This document shows, in pieces, positions 11,632 through 25,685 of a stretch of 64,000 bases of DNA (position 1 is its first letter; each line of letters begins with the position of its first letter). The notes beneath the pieces were generated by a model. That model searched no databases. It saw nothing but the letters and a program-made list of their open reading frames with translations, and was not told the DNA's origin. The stretch covers positions 558,001-622,000 of the forward strand of contig NW_027480505.1 of NCBI RefSeq assembly GCF_051401765.1, given 5' to 3'. Origin of the DNA: Calliopsis andreniformis. Lineage: Eukaryota > Arthropoda > Insecta > Hymenoptera > Andrenidae. The position numbers and the translations under genes were made by a program.

Positions 11632-13375
11632 TATCAATACAACAGTTTTTACATCGTATAAAACGAATAATTGCAACCAGTATGAAAGTTATGGTCATTT
11701 CTACTTTCCGGGCAGCCTAGGATCCACCCTAGGGCGTTGCTGCAACCGATTGAATAGTTAGGGCCTTAGAAGTCAACGCCCGAAGCATAAAATACAAAAG
11801 AAATAGAACAGTTTTTCCATCGTATAAAACGAATAATTGAAACCAGTGTAGAAGTTATGGTAATTTCTACTTTCCGGGCAACCTAGGCTTCACCCTAGGG
11901 CGTAGTTCCAGCAGATTGAATAGTTAGGGCCTTAGAAGTCAACGCCCGAAGCATGTAATACAAAATAAATAGAACAGTTGTTCCATCGTATAAAACGAAT
12001 AATTCCTACGAGTGTGAAAGTTATAGTAATTTCTACGTTCCGGGCAACCTAGGTGTCACTCTAGGGCGCTGCTCCACCAGATCGCATAGCTAGGGACTTA
12101 GAATTCAACGCCATAAGAATAAAATACAATATAAGAACAACAGTTTTTCCATCGTATAAAATGAATAATTGGAAACATTGTGAAAATAATGGTCATTTCT
12201 ACGCTACAGGCAACCTAGGCGTCACTCTAGGGCGTTACACCACCACATCTAATAGCTAGAGCCTTAGAAGTCAGCGCTAGAAGCATAAAATACAATATAA
12301 ATACAACACCTTTTCCATCGTATAAAATGAATAATTGCAAACAGTGTGAAAGTAATGGTCATTACTACGTTCCGGACAACCTAGGCTTCACTATAGGGCG
12401 TTGCTCCACCACATCAAATAGCTACTGCCTTAGAAGTTAACGCTAGAAGCATAAAATACAATAAAAATGCAACAGTTTTTCCAACGTATAGCATGAATAA
12501 TTGCAACCGGTGTGAATGTCATGGTCATTTCTACGTTCCGGGCAACCTAGGCTTGACTGTAGGGTGTTGCTCCACCAGATCGAATAGGTAGGGCCATAGA
12601 AGAGAACGCCCGAAGCATAAAATACGATACAAAATACAACAGCTTTTCCATCGTGTAAAACGAATAATTGGGACCAGTGTGAACGTTAAAGTCATTTCTA
12701 CATTCCGAGCAACCTAGGTTTCACTCTAGGACGTTGCTCCACCAGATCGAATAGCTAGGGACTTGCAATTCAACGCCAGAAGAATAAAACACAATACAAG
12801 TACAACCGCTTTTCCATTGTATAAAATGAATAATTGCAAACATTGTGAAAATAATGGTCATTTGTACGTTCCGGGCAACCTGGGCGCCACTGTAGTGTGT
12901 TGCTCCACCACAGCTAATAGCTACGGCCTTAGAAGTCAACGCCAGAAGCATAAAATTCAATATCAATACATCAGCTTTTCCATCGTATAAAATGAATAAT
13001 TGCAAACAGTGTGAAAGTACTGGTCATTTCTACGTTCCGGGTAACCTTGGCTTTACTCAAGGGCGTTGCTCCACCAGATCAAACAGTTAGGGCCTTAGAA
13101 GTCAACGCCCGAAGCATAAAATACAAAATAAATAGAACAGTTTTTCCATTGTATAAAACGAATAATTGCTACCAGTGTAAAAGTTATGGTCATTTTACGT
13201 TCCGGGCAACCTAGGCTTCACCCTAGGGCATTGTTCCACCAGATCGAATAGTTAGGGCCTAAGAAGTGAACGCCAGAAGCATAAAATACAATATAAATAC
13301 AACAGTTTTTCCATCATATAAAACGAGTAATTGCAACCAGAATGAAAGTTGTGGTCATTTCTACTTTCCGGGCAA

Positions 13376-13539
13376 CCTAGGCTACACCCTAGGGCGTTGC
13401 TCCAACAGATTGAATAGTTCGGGCCTTAGAAGTCAATGCCCGAAGAATAAAATGCTATAAAAATACAAGTTTTTCCATCATATAAACGGAATAATTACAT
13501 CCAGTTTGAAAGTGATTGTCATTTATACGTTCCGGGCAA
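13376..13539 (+). repeat. 164-bp monomer variant (2-bp deletion)
   Basis: Landmark to landmark this monomer is 164 bp because ACAACAGTTTTTCC has become ACAAGTTTTTCC. The same variant, marked by GAAGAATAAAATGCTATAA, recurs 330 bp later (near 13,796) and at the corresponding places in copy B (near 18,276 and 18,606). These four are the only 2-bp-short monomers recognised in the window. Confidence 0.8.
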
Positions 13540-15180
13540 CCTGGGCTTCACTCTAGGGCGTTGCTCCACCAGATCGAATAGTTAGTGCCTTAGAAGTCAA
13601 CGCCAGAAGCATAAAAAACCACATAAATACATCAGTTTTTCCATCGTATAAAACGAATAATTGCAACCAGTATGAAAGTTAACGTCATTTCTACTTTCCG
13701 GGCAACCTAGGCTTCACCCTAGGGCGTTGCTCCACCAGATCGAATAGTTAGTGCCTTAGAAGTCAACGCCCGAAGAATAAAATGCTATAAAAATACAAGT
13801 TTTTCCATCATATAACCGGAATAATTACAACCAGTTTGAAAGTGATTGTCATTTATACGTTCCGGGCAACCTGGGCTTCACTCTACGGCGTTGCTCCACC
13901 AGATCGAATAGTTAGTGCCTTAGAAGTCAGCGCCAGAAGCATAAAAAACCATATAAATACAACAGTTTTTCCATCGTATAAAACGAATAATTGCAACCAG
14001 TATGAAAGTTAAGGTCATATCTACTTTCCGGGCAACCTAGGCTTCACCCTAGGGCGTTGCTATAACAGATTGAATAGTTAGGGCCTTAGAAGTCAACGCC
14101 GGAAGCATAAAATGCAATAAAAATACAACAGTTTTTCCATCGTATAAAAGGATTAATTGCAACCAGTTTGAAAGTGATGGACATTTCTACGTTCCGGGCA
14201 ACCTAGGCTTCACTCTAGCGCGTTGCTCCACCAGATCGAATAGTTAGGGCCTTAGAAGTCAACGCCAGAAGCATAAAATACAATAAAGATGCAACAGCTT
14301 TTCCATCGTATAAAACGAATAATTTCAACCAGTGTGAATGTTATGGTCATTTCTACATTCCGAGCAACCTAGGCTTCACCCTAGGGCGTTGACCCAACAG
14401 ACTGAATAGTTAGGGCCTAAGAAGTGAACGCCAGCAGCATAAAATACAATATAAATACAACAGTTCTTCCATCATATAAAACGAATAATTGCAACCAGTA
14501 TGAAAGTTATGGTCATTTCTACGTTCCGGGCAACCAAGGCTTCACTCTAGGGCGTTGCTCCACCAGATCAAACAGTTAGGGCCCTAGAAGTCAACGCCCG
14601 AAGCATAAAATACAACATAAATAGAACAGTTTTTCCATCGTATAAAACGAATAATAGCAACCAGTGCCAAAGTTATGGTCATTTCTACGTTCCGGGCAAC
14701 CTAGGCTTCACCCTAGGGCGTTGTTCCACCAGATCGAATAGTTAGGGCCTAAGAAGTGAGCGCCAGAAGCATAAAATATAATATAAATATAACAGTTTTT
14801 CCATCGTATAAAACGAATAATTGCAACAAGTATGAAAGTTGTGGTTATTTCTACTTTCCGGGCAACCTAGGGTTCACCCTAGGGCGTTGCTCCAGCAGAT
14901 TGAATAGTTAGGGCCTGAGAAGTCAACGCCCGAAGCATAAAATACAAAATAAATAGAACAGTTTTTCCATCGTATAAAACGAATAATTGCTACCGGTGAG
15001 AAAGTTATGGCCATTTCTACGTTCCGGGCAACCCAGGCTACACCCTAGGGCGTTCATCCACCAGATGGAATAGTTAGGGCATAAGAAGTCAACGCCAGAA
15101 GCCTAAAATACGGTATAAATACAACAGCTTTTCCATCGTATAGAACAAATAGTGGCAACCAGTATGAAAGGTATGGTCAT

Positions 15181-18100
15181 TTCTACTTTCCGGGCAACCT
15201 AGGCTTCACCCTAGGGCGGTGCTCCAACAGATTGAATAGTTAGGGCCTTAGAAGTCAATGCCCGAAGCATAAAATGCAATAAAAATACAACAGATTTTCC
15301 ATCATATAACAGGAATAATTGCAAGCAGTTTGAAAGTGATGGTCATTTCTACGTTCCGGGCAACATAGGCTTCACTCTAGGGCGTTGCTCCACCAGATCG
15401 AATAGTTAGAGCCTTAGAAGTCAACGCCAGAAGCATAAAATACAATATAAATACAACAGTTTTTCCATCGTATAAAACGAATAATTGCAACCAGTATGAA
15501 ACTTATGGACATTTCTACTTTCCGAGCAACCTAGGCTTCACCCTCGGGCGTTGCTCCAACAGCTTGAATAGTTAGGGCCTTAGAAGTCAACGCCAGAACC
15601 ATAAAATGCAAAAAAAATACAACAGTGTTTCCATCATATATCAGGAATATTTGCAAGCAGTTTGAAAGTGATGGTCATTTCTACGTTCCGGGCAACATAG
15701 GTTTCACTACAGGGCGTTGCTCCACCAGATCGAATGGTTAGTGCCTTAGAAGTCAACGCCAGAAGCATAAAATACAATATAAACACAACAGTTTTTCCAT
15801 CGTTTAAAACGAATAATTGCTACCAGTATGGAAGTGATGGTCATTTCTACGTTCCGGGCAACCTAGGCCTCACTCTAGGGCGTTGTTCCACCAGATTGAA
15901 TAGTTAGGGCCTAATAAATCAACGCCAGAAGCATAAAAATCAATATAAATATAACAGTTTTTCCATCGTATAAAACGAATAATTTCAACCAGTGTGAATG
16001 TTATCGTCATTTCTACATTCCGAGCAACCTAGGCTTCACTCTAGGGCGTTGATCCACCAGATAGGATAGTTAGGGCCTTAGAAGTCAACGCCAGAAGCAT
16101 AAAATTCAATAAAGATGCAACAGTTTTTCCATCGTATAGCAGGAATAACTGCAAACAGTGTGAAAGTACTGGTCATTTCTACGTTCCGGCTAACCTAGGC
16201 CTCACTCTAGGGCGTTGTTCCACCAAATCGAACAGTTAGGGCCTAAGAAGGCAACGCCAGAAGCATAAAATACAATATAAATATAACAGTTTTTCCATCG
16301 TATAAAACGAATAATTGCAACCAGTATGTAAGTTATGGTCATTTCTACTTTCCGGGCAACCTAGGCTTCACCCTAGGGCGTTGCTTCAACAGATTGAATA
16401 GTTAGGGCCTTAGAAGTCAATACCCGAAGCATAAAATACAAAATAAATAGAACAGTTTTTCCATCGTATAAAACGAATAATTGCTACCGGTGTGAAAGTT
16501 ATGGTCATTTCTACGTTCCGGGCAACCCAGGCTTCACTCTATGTCGGTGTTCCACCACATCGAATAGCTACGGCCTCAGAAGTCAACGCCTGAAGCATAA
16601 AATACAATAAAAATACAACAGTCTTTCCATCCTATAACAGGAATAATTGCAACCAGTTTGAAAGTGATGGTCATTTCTACGTTCCGGGCAACCTAGGCTT
16701 CACTCTAGAGCGTTGCTCCACCACATCGAATAGTTAGTGCCTTAGAAGTCAGCGCCAGATGCATAAAATACAATATAAACACAACAGATTTTCCATCGTA
16801 TAAAACGAATAATTGCAACCAGTATGGAAGTGATGGTCATTTCTACGTTCCGGGCAACCTAGGCCTCACTCTAGGGCGTTGTTCCACCAGATTGAATAGT
16901 TAGGGCCTAAGAAATCAACGCCAGAAGCATAAAAATCAATATAAATATAACAGATTTTCCATCGTATAAAACGAATAATTTCAACCAGTGTGAATGTTAT
17001 GGTCATTTCTACATTCCGAGCAACCTAGGCTTCACTCTAGGGCGTTGATCCACCAGATAAGGTAGTTAGGGCCTTAGAAGTCAACGCCAGAAGCATAAAA
17101 TTCAATAAAGATGCAACAGTTTTTCCATCGTATAGCAGGAACAACTGCAAACAGTGTGAAAGTACTGGTCATTTCTACGTTCCGGCTAACCTAGGCCTCA
17201 CTCTAGGGCGTTGTTCCACCAAATCGAACAGTTAGGGCCTAAGAAGGCAACGCCAGAAGCATAAAATACAATATCAATACAACAGTTTTTACATCGTATA
17301 AAACGAATAATTGCAACCAGTATGAAAGTTATGGTCATTTCTACTTTCCGGGCAGCCTAGGATCCACCCTAGGGCGTTGCTGCAACCGATTGAATAGTTA
17401 GGGCCTTAGAAGTCAACGCCCGAAGCATAAAATACAAAAGAAATAGAACAGTTTTTCCATCGTATAAAACGAATAATTGAAACCAGTGTAGAAGTTATGG
17501 TAATTTCTACTTTCCGGGCAACCTAGGCTTCACCCTAGGGCGTAGTTCCAGCAGATTGAATAGTTAGGGCCTTAGAAGTCAACGCCCGAAGCATGTAATA
17601 CAAAATAAATAGAACAGTTGTTCCATCGTATAAAACGAATAATTCCTACGAGTGTGAAAGTTATAGTAATTTCTACGTTCCGGGCAACCTAGGTGTCACT
17701 CTAGGGCGCTGCTCCACCAGATCGCATAGCTAGGGACTTAGAATTCAACGCCATAAGAATAAAATACAATATAAGAACAACAGTTTTTCCATCGTATAAA
17801 ATGAATAATTGGAAACATTGTGAAAATAATGGTCATTTCTACGCTACAGGCAACCTAGGCGTCACTCTAGGGCGTTACACCACCACATCTAATAGCTAGA
17901 GCCTTAGAAGTCAGCGCTAGAAGCATAAAATACAATATAAATACAACACCTTTTCCATCGTATAAAATGAATAATTGCAAACAGTGTGAAAGTAATGGTC
18001 ATTACTACGTTCCGGACAACCTAGGCTTCACTATAGGGCGTTGCTCCACCACATCAAATAGCTACTGCCTTAGAAGTTAACGCTAGAAGCATAAAATACA

Positions 18101-19990
18101 ATAAAAATGCAACAGTTTTTCCAACGTATAGCATGAATAATTGCAACCGGTGTGAATGTCATGGTCATTTCTACGTTCCGGGCAACCTAGGCTACACCCT
18201 AGGGCGTTGCTCCAACAGATTGAATAGTTCGGGCCTTAGAAGTCAATGCCCGAAGAATAAAATGCTATAAAAATACAAGTTTTTCCATCATATAAACGGA
18301 ATAATTACATCCAGTTTGAAAGTGATTGTCATTTATACGTTCCGGGCAACCTGGGCTTCACTCTAGGGCGTTGCTCCACCAGATCGAATAGTTAGTGCCT
18401 TAGAAGTCAACGCCAGAAGCATAAAAAACCATATAAATACATCAGTTTTTCCATCGTATAAAACGAATAATTGCAACCAGTATGAAAGTTAACGTCATTT
18501 CTACTTTCCGGGCAACCTAGGCTTCACCCTAGGGCGTTGCTCCACCAGATCGAATAGTTAGTGCCTTAGAAGTCAACGCCCGAAGAATAAAATGCTATAA
18601 AAATACAAGTTTTTCCATCATATAACCGGAATAATTACAACCAGTTTGAAAGTGATTGTCATTTATACGTTCCGGGCAACCTGGGCTTCACTCTACGGCG
18701 TTGCTCCACCAGATCGAATAGTTAGTGCCTTAGAAGTCAGCGCCAGAAGCATAAAAAACCATATAAATACAACAGTTTTTCCATCGTATAAAACGAATAA
18801 TTGCAACCAGTATGAAAGTTAAGGTCATATCTACTTTCCGGGCAACCTAGGCTTCACCCTAGGGCGTTGCTATAACAGATTGAATAGTTAGGGCCTTAGA
18901 AGTCAACGCCGGAAGCATAAAATGCAATAAAAATACAACAGTTTTTCCATCGTATAAAAGGATTAATTGCAACCAGTTTGAAAGTGATGGACATTTCTAC
19001 GTTCCGGGCAACCTAGGCTTCACTCTAGCGCGTTGCTCCACCAGATCGAATAGTTAGGGCCTTAGAAGTCTACGCCAGAAGCATAAAATACAATAAAGAT
19101 GCAACAGCTTTTCCATCGTATAAAACGAATAATTTCAACCAGTGTGAATGTTATGGTCATTTCTACATTCCGAGCAACCTAGGCTTCACCCTAGGGCGTT
19201 GACCCAACAGACTGAATAGTTAGGGCCTAAGAAGTGAACGCCAGCAGCATAAAATACAATATAAATACAACAGTTCTTCCATCATATAAAACGAATAATT
19301 GCAACCAGTATGAAAGTTATGGTCATTTCTACGTTCCGGGCAACCAAGGCTTCACTCTAGGGCGTTGCTCCACCAGATCAAACAGTTAGGGCCCTAGAAG
19401 TCAACGCCCGAAGCATAAAATACAACATAAATAGAACAGTTTTTCCATCGTATAAAACGAATAATAGCAACCAGTGCCAAAGTTATGGTCATTTCTACGT
19501 TCCGGGCAACCTAGGCTTCACCCTAGGGCGTTGTTCCACCAGATCGAATAGTTAGGGCCTAAGAAGTGAGCGCCAGAAGCATAAAATATAATATAAATAT
19601 AACAGTTTTTCCATCGTATAAAACGAATAATTGCAACAAGTATGAAAGTTGTGGTTATTTCTACTTTCCGGGCAACCTAGGGTTCACCCTAGGGCGTTGC
19701 TCCAGCAGATTGAATAGTTAGGGCCTGAGAAGTCAACGCCCGAAGCATAAAATACAAAATAAATAGAACAGTTTTTCCATCGTATAAAACGAATAATTGC
19801 TACCGGTGAGAAAGTTATGGCCATTTCTACGTTCCGGGCAACCCAGGCTACACCCTAGGGCGTTCATCCACCAGATGGAATAGATAGGGCATAAGAAGTC
19901 AACGCCAGAAGCCTAAAATACGGTATAAATACAACAGCTTTTCCATCGTATAGAACAAATAGTGGCAACCAGTATGAAAGGTATGGTCAT
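15181..19990 (+). repeat. 34-monomer HOR, copy B, lacking five monomers
   Basis: The copy follows copy A at an offset of 5,640 up to about 18,192, then at 4,810. The step is 830 bp, exactly five monomers, so the sequence equivalent to 12,553-13,382 is absent. The join is in register and seamless (GGCAACCTAGG of one monomer runs into CTACACCCTAGGGCG of another). Few substitutions separate the copies elsewhere (near 10,267, 10,754, 10,907, 13,612, 14,270, 15,085), so the loss is recent. Similarity stops at about 20,030. Confidence 0.9.
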
Positions 19991-22900
19991 TTCTACTTTC
20001 CGGGCAACCTAGGCTTCACCCTAGGGCGTTGCTCCAACAGATCGAAGAGTTAGGGTCTAAGAAGACAACACCGGAAGCATAAAATACAATATAAATACAA
20101 CAGCTTTTCCATCGTAGAAAACGAATAATTGCAACCTGTGTGAAGGTTATGGTCATATCTACGTTCCGGGCAACCTAGGCTTCTCTGTAGGGTGTTGCTC
20201 CACCAGATCGAATAGGTAGGGCCATAGAAGTCTACGCCCGAAGCATAAAATGCAATATAAATACAACAGTTTTTCCATCGTATAAAAGGATTAATTGCAA
20301 CCAGTTTGAAAGTGATGATCATTTTTACGTTCCGGGCAACCTAGGCTTCACTCTAGGGCGTTGCTCCACCAGATCGAACACTTAGGGCCTAAGAAGGCAC
20401 CGCCAGAAGCATAAAATACAATATAAATATAACAGTTTTTCCATCGTATAAGACGAATAATTGCAACCAGTGTGAAAGTTATAGTCATTTCTACTTTCCA
20501 GGCAACCTAGGCTTCACTCAAGGGCGTTGCTCCACCAGATCGAATAGTTAGGGCCTTAGAAGTCAACGCCAGAAGCGTAAAATACAATAAAGATGCAACA
20601 GTTTTCCCATCGTATATCAGGAATTATTGCAACCAGTGTGAAAGTAATGGCATATCATTGTTCCGTGCAACCTAGGCTTCACTCTAGGGCGTTGCTCCAC
20701 CAGATGGATTAGTTAGGGCCTTAGAAGTCAACGCCCGAAGCATAAAATACAATATAAATACAACAGCTTTTCCATCGTAGAAAACGAATAATTGCAACCT
20801 GTGTGAAGGTTATGGTCATATCTACGTTCCGGGCAACCTAGGCTTCACTGTAGGGTGTTGCTCCAACAGATTGAATAGTTAGGGCCTTAGAAGTCAACGC
20901 CCGTACCATAAAATGCAAAAAAAACACAACAGTGTTTCCATCATATAACAGGAATAATTGCAACCAGTTTGAAAGTGATGGCCAATTCTACGTTCCGGGC
21001 AACCTAGGCTTCTCTCTAGGGCGTTGCTCCACCAGATCGAATAGTTAGTGCCTTAGAAGTCAACGCCAGAAGCATAAAATACAATATAAATACAACAGTT
21101 TTTCCATCGTATAAAACAAATAATTACAACCAGTATGAAACTTATGGTCATTTCTACTTTCCGAGCAACCTAGACTTCACCCTAGGGCGTTGGTCCAACC
21201 GATTGAATAGTTAGGGCCTTAGAAGTCAACGCCCGAACCATAAAATGCAAAAAAAATGCAACACTGTATCCATCATATAACAGGAATAACTGCAACCAGT
21301 TTTAAAGTGATGGCCAATTCTACGTTCCGGGCAACCTATGTTTCACTCCAGGGCGTTGCTCCAACAGACCGAATAGTTACGGCCCAAGAAGTCAACGCCA
21401 GAAGCATAAAATGCGATATAAATACAACAGCTTTTCCATCGTATAAAACGAATAATTGCAACCAGTATGAAACTTATGGTCATTTCTACTTTCCGAGCAA
21501 GCTAGGCTCCACCCTAGGGCGTTGCTCCAACAGATTGGATAGTTAGGGCCTTAGAAGTCAACATCCGAAGCATAAAATGCAATAAAAATACAACAGAGTT
21601 TCCATCATATAACAGGAATAATTGCAACCAGCTTGAAAGTGATGGCCAATTCTACGTTCCGGGCAACCTAGGCTTCACTCTAGGGCGTTGCTCCACCATG
21701 TCGAATAGTTAGTGCCTTAGAAGTCAACGCCAGAAGCATAAAATACAATATAAATACAACAGTTTTTCCATCGTATAAAACGAATAATTGCAACCAGTAT
21801 GAAAGTGATGGCCAATTCTACCTTCCGGGAAACCTAGGCTTCACTCTAGGGCGTTGCTCCACCAGATCGAATAGTTAGTGCCTTAGAAGTCATCGCCAGA
21901 AGCATAAAATACAATATAAATACAACAGTTTTTCCAACGTATAAAACGAATAATTGCAACCAGTATGAAACTTATGGTCATTTCTACTTTCCGAGCAACA
22001 TAGGCTTCACCCTAGGACGTTGCGCCAACAGATTGAGTAGCTAGGGCCTTAGAAGTCAACGCCCGAACCATAAAATGCAAAAAAAATACAACAGTGTTTC
22101 CATCATATAACAGGAATAATTGCAACCGGTGTGAATGTCATGGTCATTTCTACGTTCCGGGCAACCTAGGCTTGACTGAAGGGTGCTGCTCCACCAGATC
22201 GAATAGGTAGGGCTATAGAAGTCAACGCCCGAAGCATAAAATACGATACAAAATACAACAGCTTTTCCATCGTATAAAACGAATAATTGGGACCAGTGTG
22301 AAAGTTGAAGCCATCTCTACATTCCGAGCAACCTAGGTTTCACTCTAGGGTGTTGCTCCACCAGATCGAATAGCTATGGACTTGGAATTCAACGCCAGAA
22401 GAATAAAACACAATACAAGTACAACCGCTTTTCCATTGTATAAAATGAATAATTGCAAACATTGTGAAATTAATGGTCATTTCTACGTTCCGGGCAACCT
22501 AGGCGTCACTGTAGTGTGTTGCTCCACCACAGCTAATATCTACGGCCTTAGAAGACAACGCCCGAAGCATAAAATACAATAAAAATACAACAGTCTTTCC
22601 ATCCTATAACAGGAATAATTGCAACGCGTGTGAAAGTGATGGTCATTTGTACGTTCCGGACAACCTTGGCTTCACTCTAGGGCGTCGATCCACCAGATCG
22701 AATAGGTAGGGCCATAGAAGTCTACGCCCGAAGCATAAAATGCAATATAAATACAACAGTTTTTCCATCGTATAAAAGGATTAATTGCAACCAGTTTGAA
22801 AGTGATGATCATTTTTACGTTCCGGGCAACCTAGGCTTCACTCTAGGGCGTTGCACCACCAGATCGAACACTTAGGGCCTAAGAGGGCACCGCCAGAAGC

Positions 22901-24359
22901 ATAAAATACAATATAAATATAACAGTTTTTCCATCGTATAAGACGAATAATTGCAACCAGTGTGAAAGTTATAGTCATTTCTACTTTCCGGGCAACCTAG
23001 GCTTCACTCTAGGGCGTTGCTCCACCAGATCGAATAGTTATGGCCTTAGAAGTCAACGCCAGAAGCATAAAATACAATAAAGATGCAACAGTTTTCCCAT
23101 CGTATATCAGGAATTATTGCAACCAGTTTGAAAGTGATGGCCAATTCTACGTTCCGAGCAACCTAGGCTTCACTCTACGGCGTGGCTCCACTGGATCGTA
23201 TAGTTAGTGCCTTAGAAGTCAACGCCAGAAGCATAAAATACAATATAAATACAACAGTTTTTCCATCGTATAAAACAAATAATTACAACCAGTATGAAAC
23301 TTATGGTCATTTCTACTTTCCGAGCAACCTAGACTTCACCCTAGGGCGTTGCTCCACCAGATCGAATAGTTAGTGCCTTAGAAGTCAACGCCAGAAGCAT
23401 AAAATACAATATAAATACAACAGTTTTTCCAACGTATAAAACGAATAATTGCAACCAGTATGAAACATATGGTCATTTCTACTTTCCGAGCAACATAGGC
23501 TTCACCCTAGGACGTTGCGCCAACAGATTGAGTAGCTAGGGCCTTAGAAGTCAACGCCCGAACCATAAAATGCAAAAAAAATACAACAGTGTTTCCATCA
23601 TATAACAGGAATAATTGCAACCAGTTTGAAAGTGATGGCCAATTCTACGTTCCGGGCAACCTAGGTTTCACTCCAGGGCGTTGCTCCACCAGACCGAATA
23701 GTTAAAGCCTAAGAAGTCAACGCCAGAAGCATAAAATACGATATAAATACAACAGCTTTTCCGTCGTGTAAAACGAGTAATTACAACCAGTGTGAAAGTA
23801 ATGGTCAATTCTACGTTCCGAGCACGCTAGTCGTCACTCTAGGGCGTTGCTCCAACACATCTAATAGCTACGGCCTTAGAAGTCAACGCCAGAGGCATAA
23901 AATACAATATAAATACAACAGCGTTTCCATCGTATAAAACGAATAATTGCAACCAGTGTGAAAGTTATGGTCATTTCCACATTCCGAGGAACCTAGGCTT
24001 CACTCTAGGGCGTTGCTCCACCAGATCGAATAGTTAGGTCCTTAGAAATAAACGCCAGAAGCATAAAATACGATATAAATTCAACAGCTTTTCCATCGTA
24101 TAAAAGGATTAATTGCAACCAGTTTGAGCGTGATGGTCATTTCTCCTTTCCGGGCAACCTAGGCTTCACTCTAGGGCGTTGCCCCACTTGATCGAACAGC
24201 TAGGGCCTTAGAAGTCAACGCCAGAAGCATAAAATACAATATAAATCCAACAGTTTTTCCATCGTATAAAACGAATAATTGCAACCAGCGTAGATGTTAT
24301 GGGCATTTCTACTTTCCGGGCAACCTAGGCTTCACTCTAGGGCATTGCTCAACCAGATC
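19991..24359 (+). repeat. Mixed monomer array, no single dominant HOR
   Basis: Blocks recur at whole-monomer offsets without a regular tandem unit. The word GGCCATAGAAGTCTACGCCC occurs at about 20,220 and 22,710 (2,490 bp, 15 monomers), with a variant at about 24,702. A segment with AAACAAATAATTACAACC and CCTAGACTTCACC occurs near 21,115 and 23,275. A 167-bp monomer (GATACAAAATACAAC, +1) lies near 22,250 and a 165-bp E-type monomer near 20,650. The region looks like an older, shuffled array between two recent HOR amplifications. Confidence 0.75.
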
Positions 24360-25685
24360 GAATAGTTAGGGCCTTAGAAGTCAACGGCAGAAGCGTAAAA
24401 TACAATAAAGATGCAACAGTTTTCCCATCGTATATCAGGAATTATTGCAACCAGTGTGAAAGTAATGGCATATCATTGTTCCGGGCAACCTAGGCTTCAC
24501 TCTAGGGCGTTGCTCCACCAGATGGATTAGTTAGGGCCTTGGAAGTGAACGCCCGAAGCATAAAATACGATATAAATACAACAGCTTTTCCATCGTAGAA
24601 AACGAATAATTGCAACCTGTGTGAAGGTTATGGTCATATCTACGTTCCGGGCAACCTAGGCTTCACTGTAGGGTGTTGCTCCACCAGATCGAACAGGTAG
24701 GGCAATAGAAGTCTACGCCCGAAGCATAAAATGCAATATAAATACAACAGTTTTTCCATCGTATAAAAGGATTAGTTGCAACCAGTTTGAAAGTGATGAT
24801 CACTTCTACGTTCCGGGCAACCTAGGCTTCACTCTAGGGCGTTGCTCCACCAGATCGAACACTTAGGGCCGAAGAAGGCACCGCCAGAAGCATAAAATAC
24901 AATATAAATATAACAGTTTTTCCATCGTATAAGACGAATAATTGCAACCAGTGTGAAAGTTATAGTCATCTCTACTTTCCGGGCAACCTAGGCTTCACTC
25001 TAGGGCGTTGCTCCACCAGATCGAATAGTTAGGGCCTTAGAAGTCAACGCCAGAAGCATAAAATACAATAAAGATGCAACAGTTTTCCCATCGTATACCA
25101 GGAATTATTGCAACCAGTGTGAAAGTAACGGCATATCATTGTTCCGGGCAACCTAGTCTTCACTCTAGGGCGTTGCTCCACCAGATGGATTAGTTAGGGC
25201 CTTAGAAGTCAACGCCCGAAGCATAAAATACAATAAAGATGGAACAGTTTTTCCATCGTGTAAATCGAATAATTGAAATCAGTGTAAAAGTAATGGTCAT
25301 TTCTACGTTCCGGGCAACCTAGGCTCCACCCTAGGGCGCTGCTTCACCAGATCGAATAGTTAGTGCCCTAGAAGTCAGCGCCAGAAGCATAAAATTCACT
25401 ATAAATACAACAGTTTTTCCATCGTATAAAAGGATTAATTGCAACCAGTTTGAAAGTGATGATCATTTTTACGTTCCGGGCAACCTAGGCTTCACTCTAG
25501 GGCGTTGCTCCACCAGATCGAACACTTAGGGCCTAAGAAGGCACCGCCAGAAGCATAAAATACAATATAAATATAACAGTTTTTCCATCGTATAAGACGA
25601 ATAATTGCAACCAGTGTGAAAGTTATAGTCATTTCTACTTTCCGGGCAACCTAGGCTTCACTCTAGGGCGTTGCTCCACCAGATC
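24360..25685 (+). repeat. Eight-monomer HOR (1,326 bp), copy 1
   Basis: The unit is marked by 165-bp E-type monomers at 24,469 and 25,132, 663 bp apart, which makes it two related tetramers. The tetramers differ in the monomer after E: the first has GTAGAAAACG and GCAACCTGTG, the second AAGATGGAACAG and TTGAAATCAGTG. Copy 2 repeats this order at +1,326 bp (25,231 matches 26,557). Confidence 0.85.

Larger units (their letters stand above)
9541..15180 (+). repeat. 34-monomer HOR (5,640 bp), copy A (complete)
   Basis: Landmarks repeat at an offset of 5,640 bp, or 34 x 166 minus 4 (for example 10,141/15,781 and 12,481/18,121). The -4 is explained by one +1 (near 12,634), one -1 (near 13,193) and two -2 changes (near 13,466 and 13,796). 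It contains A, B, G-rich-box and D-type monomers (D has AAAATGAATAATTG and an ACATTGTGAAA segment). The unit holds an internal 996-bp duplication and a 5-monomer stretch (12,553-13,382) missing from copy B. Confidence 0.9.

Noticed and set aside
12721..13005. Minus-strand open frames of 60-94 codons, here and near 20,050, 33,672, 42,300, 53,755, 57,303
   Set aside because: These are the reverse reading of the same monomer. Hydrophobic stretches come from the A/T tracts. They are not conserved beyond what the DNA repeat imposes.
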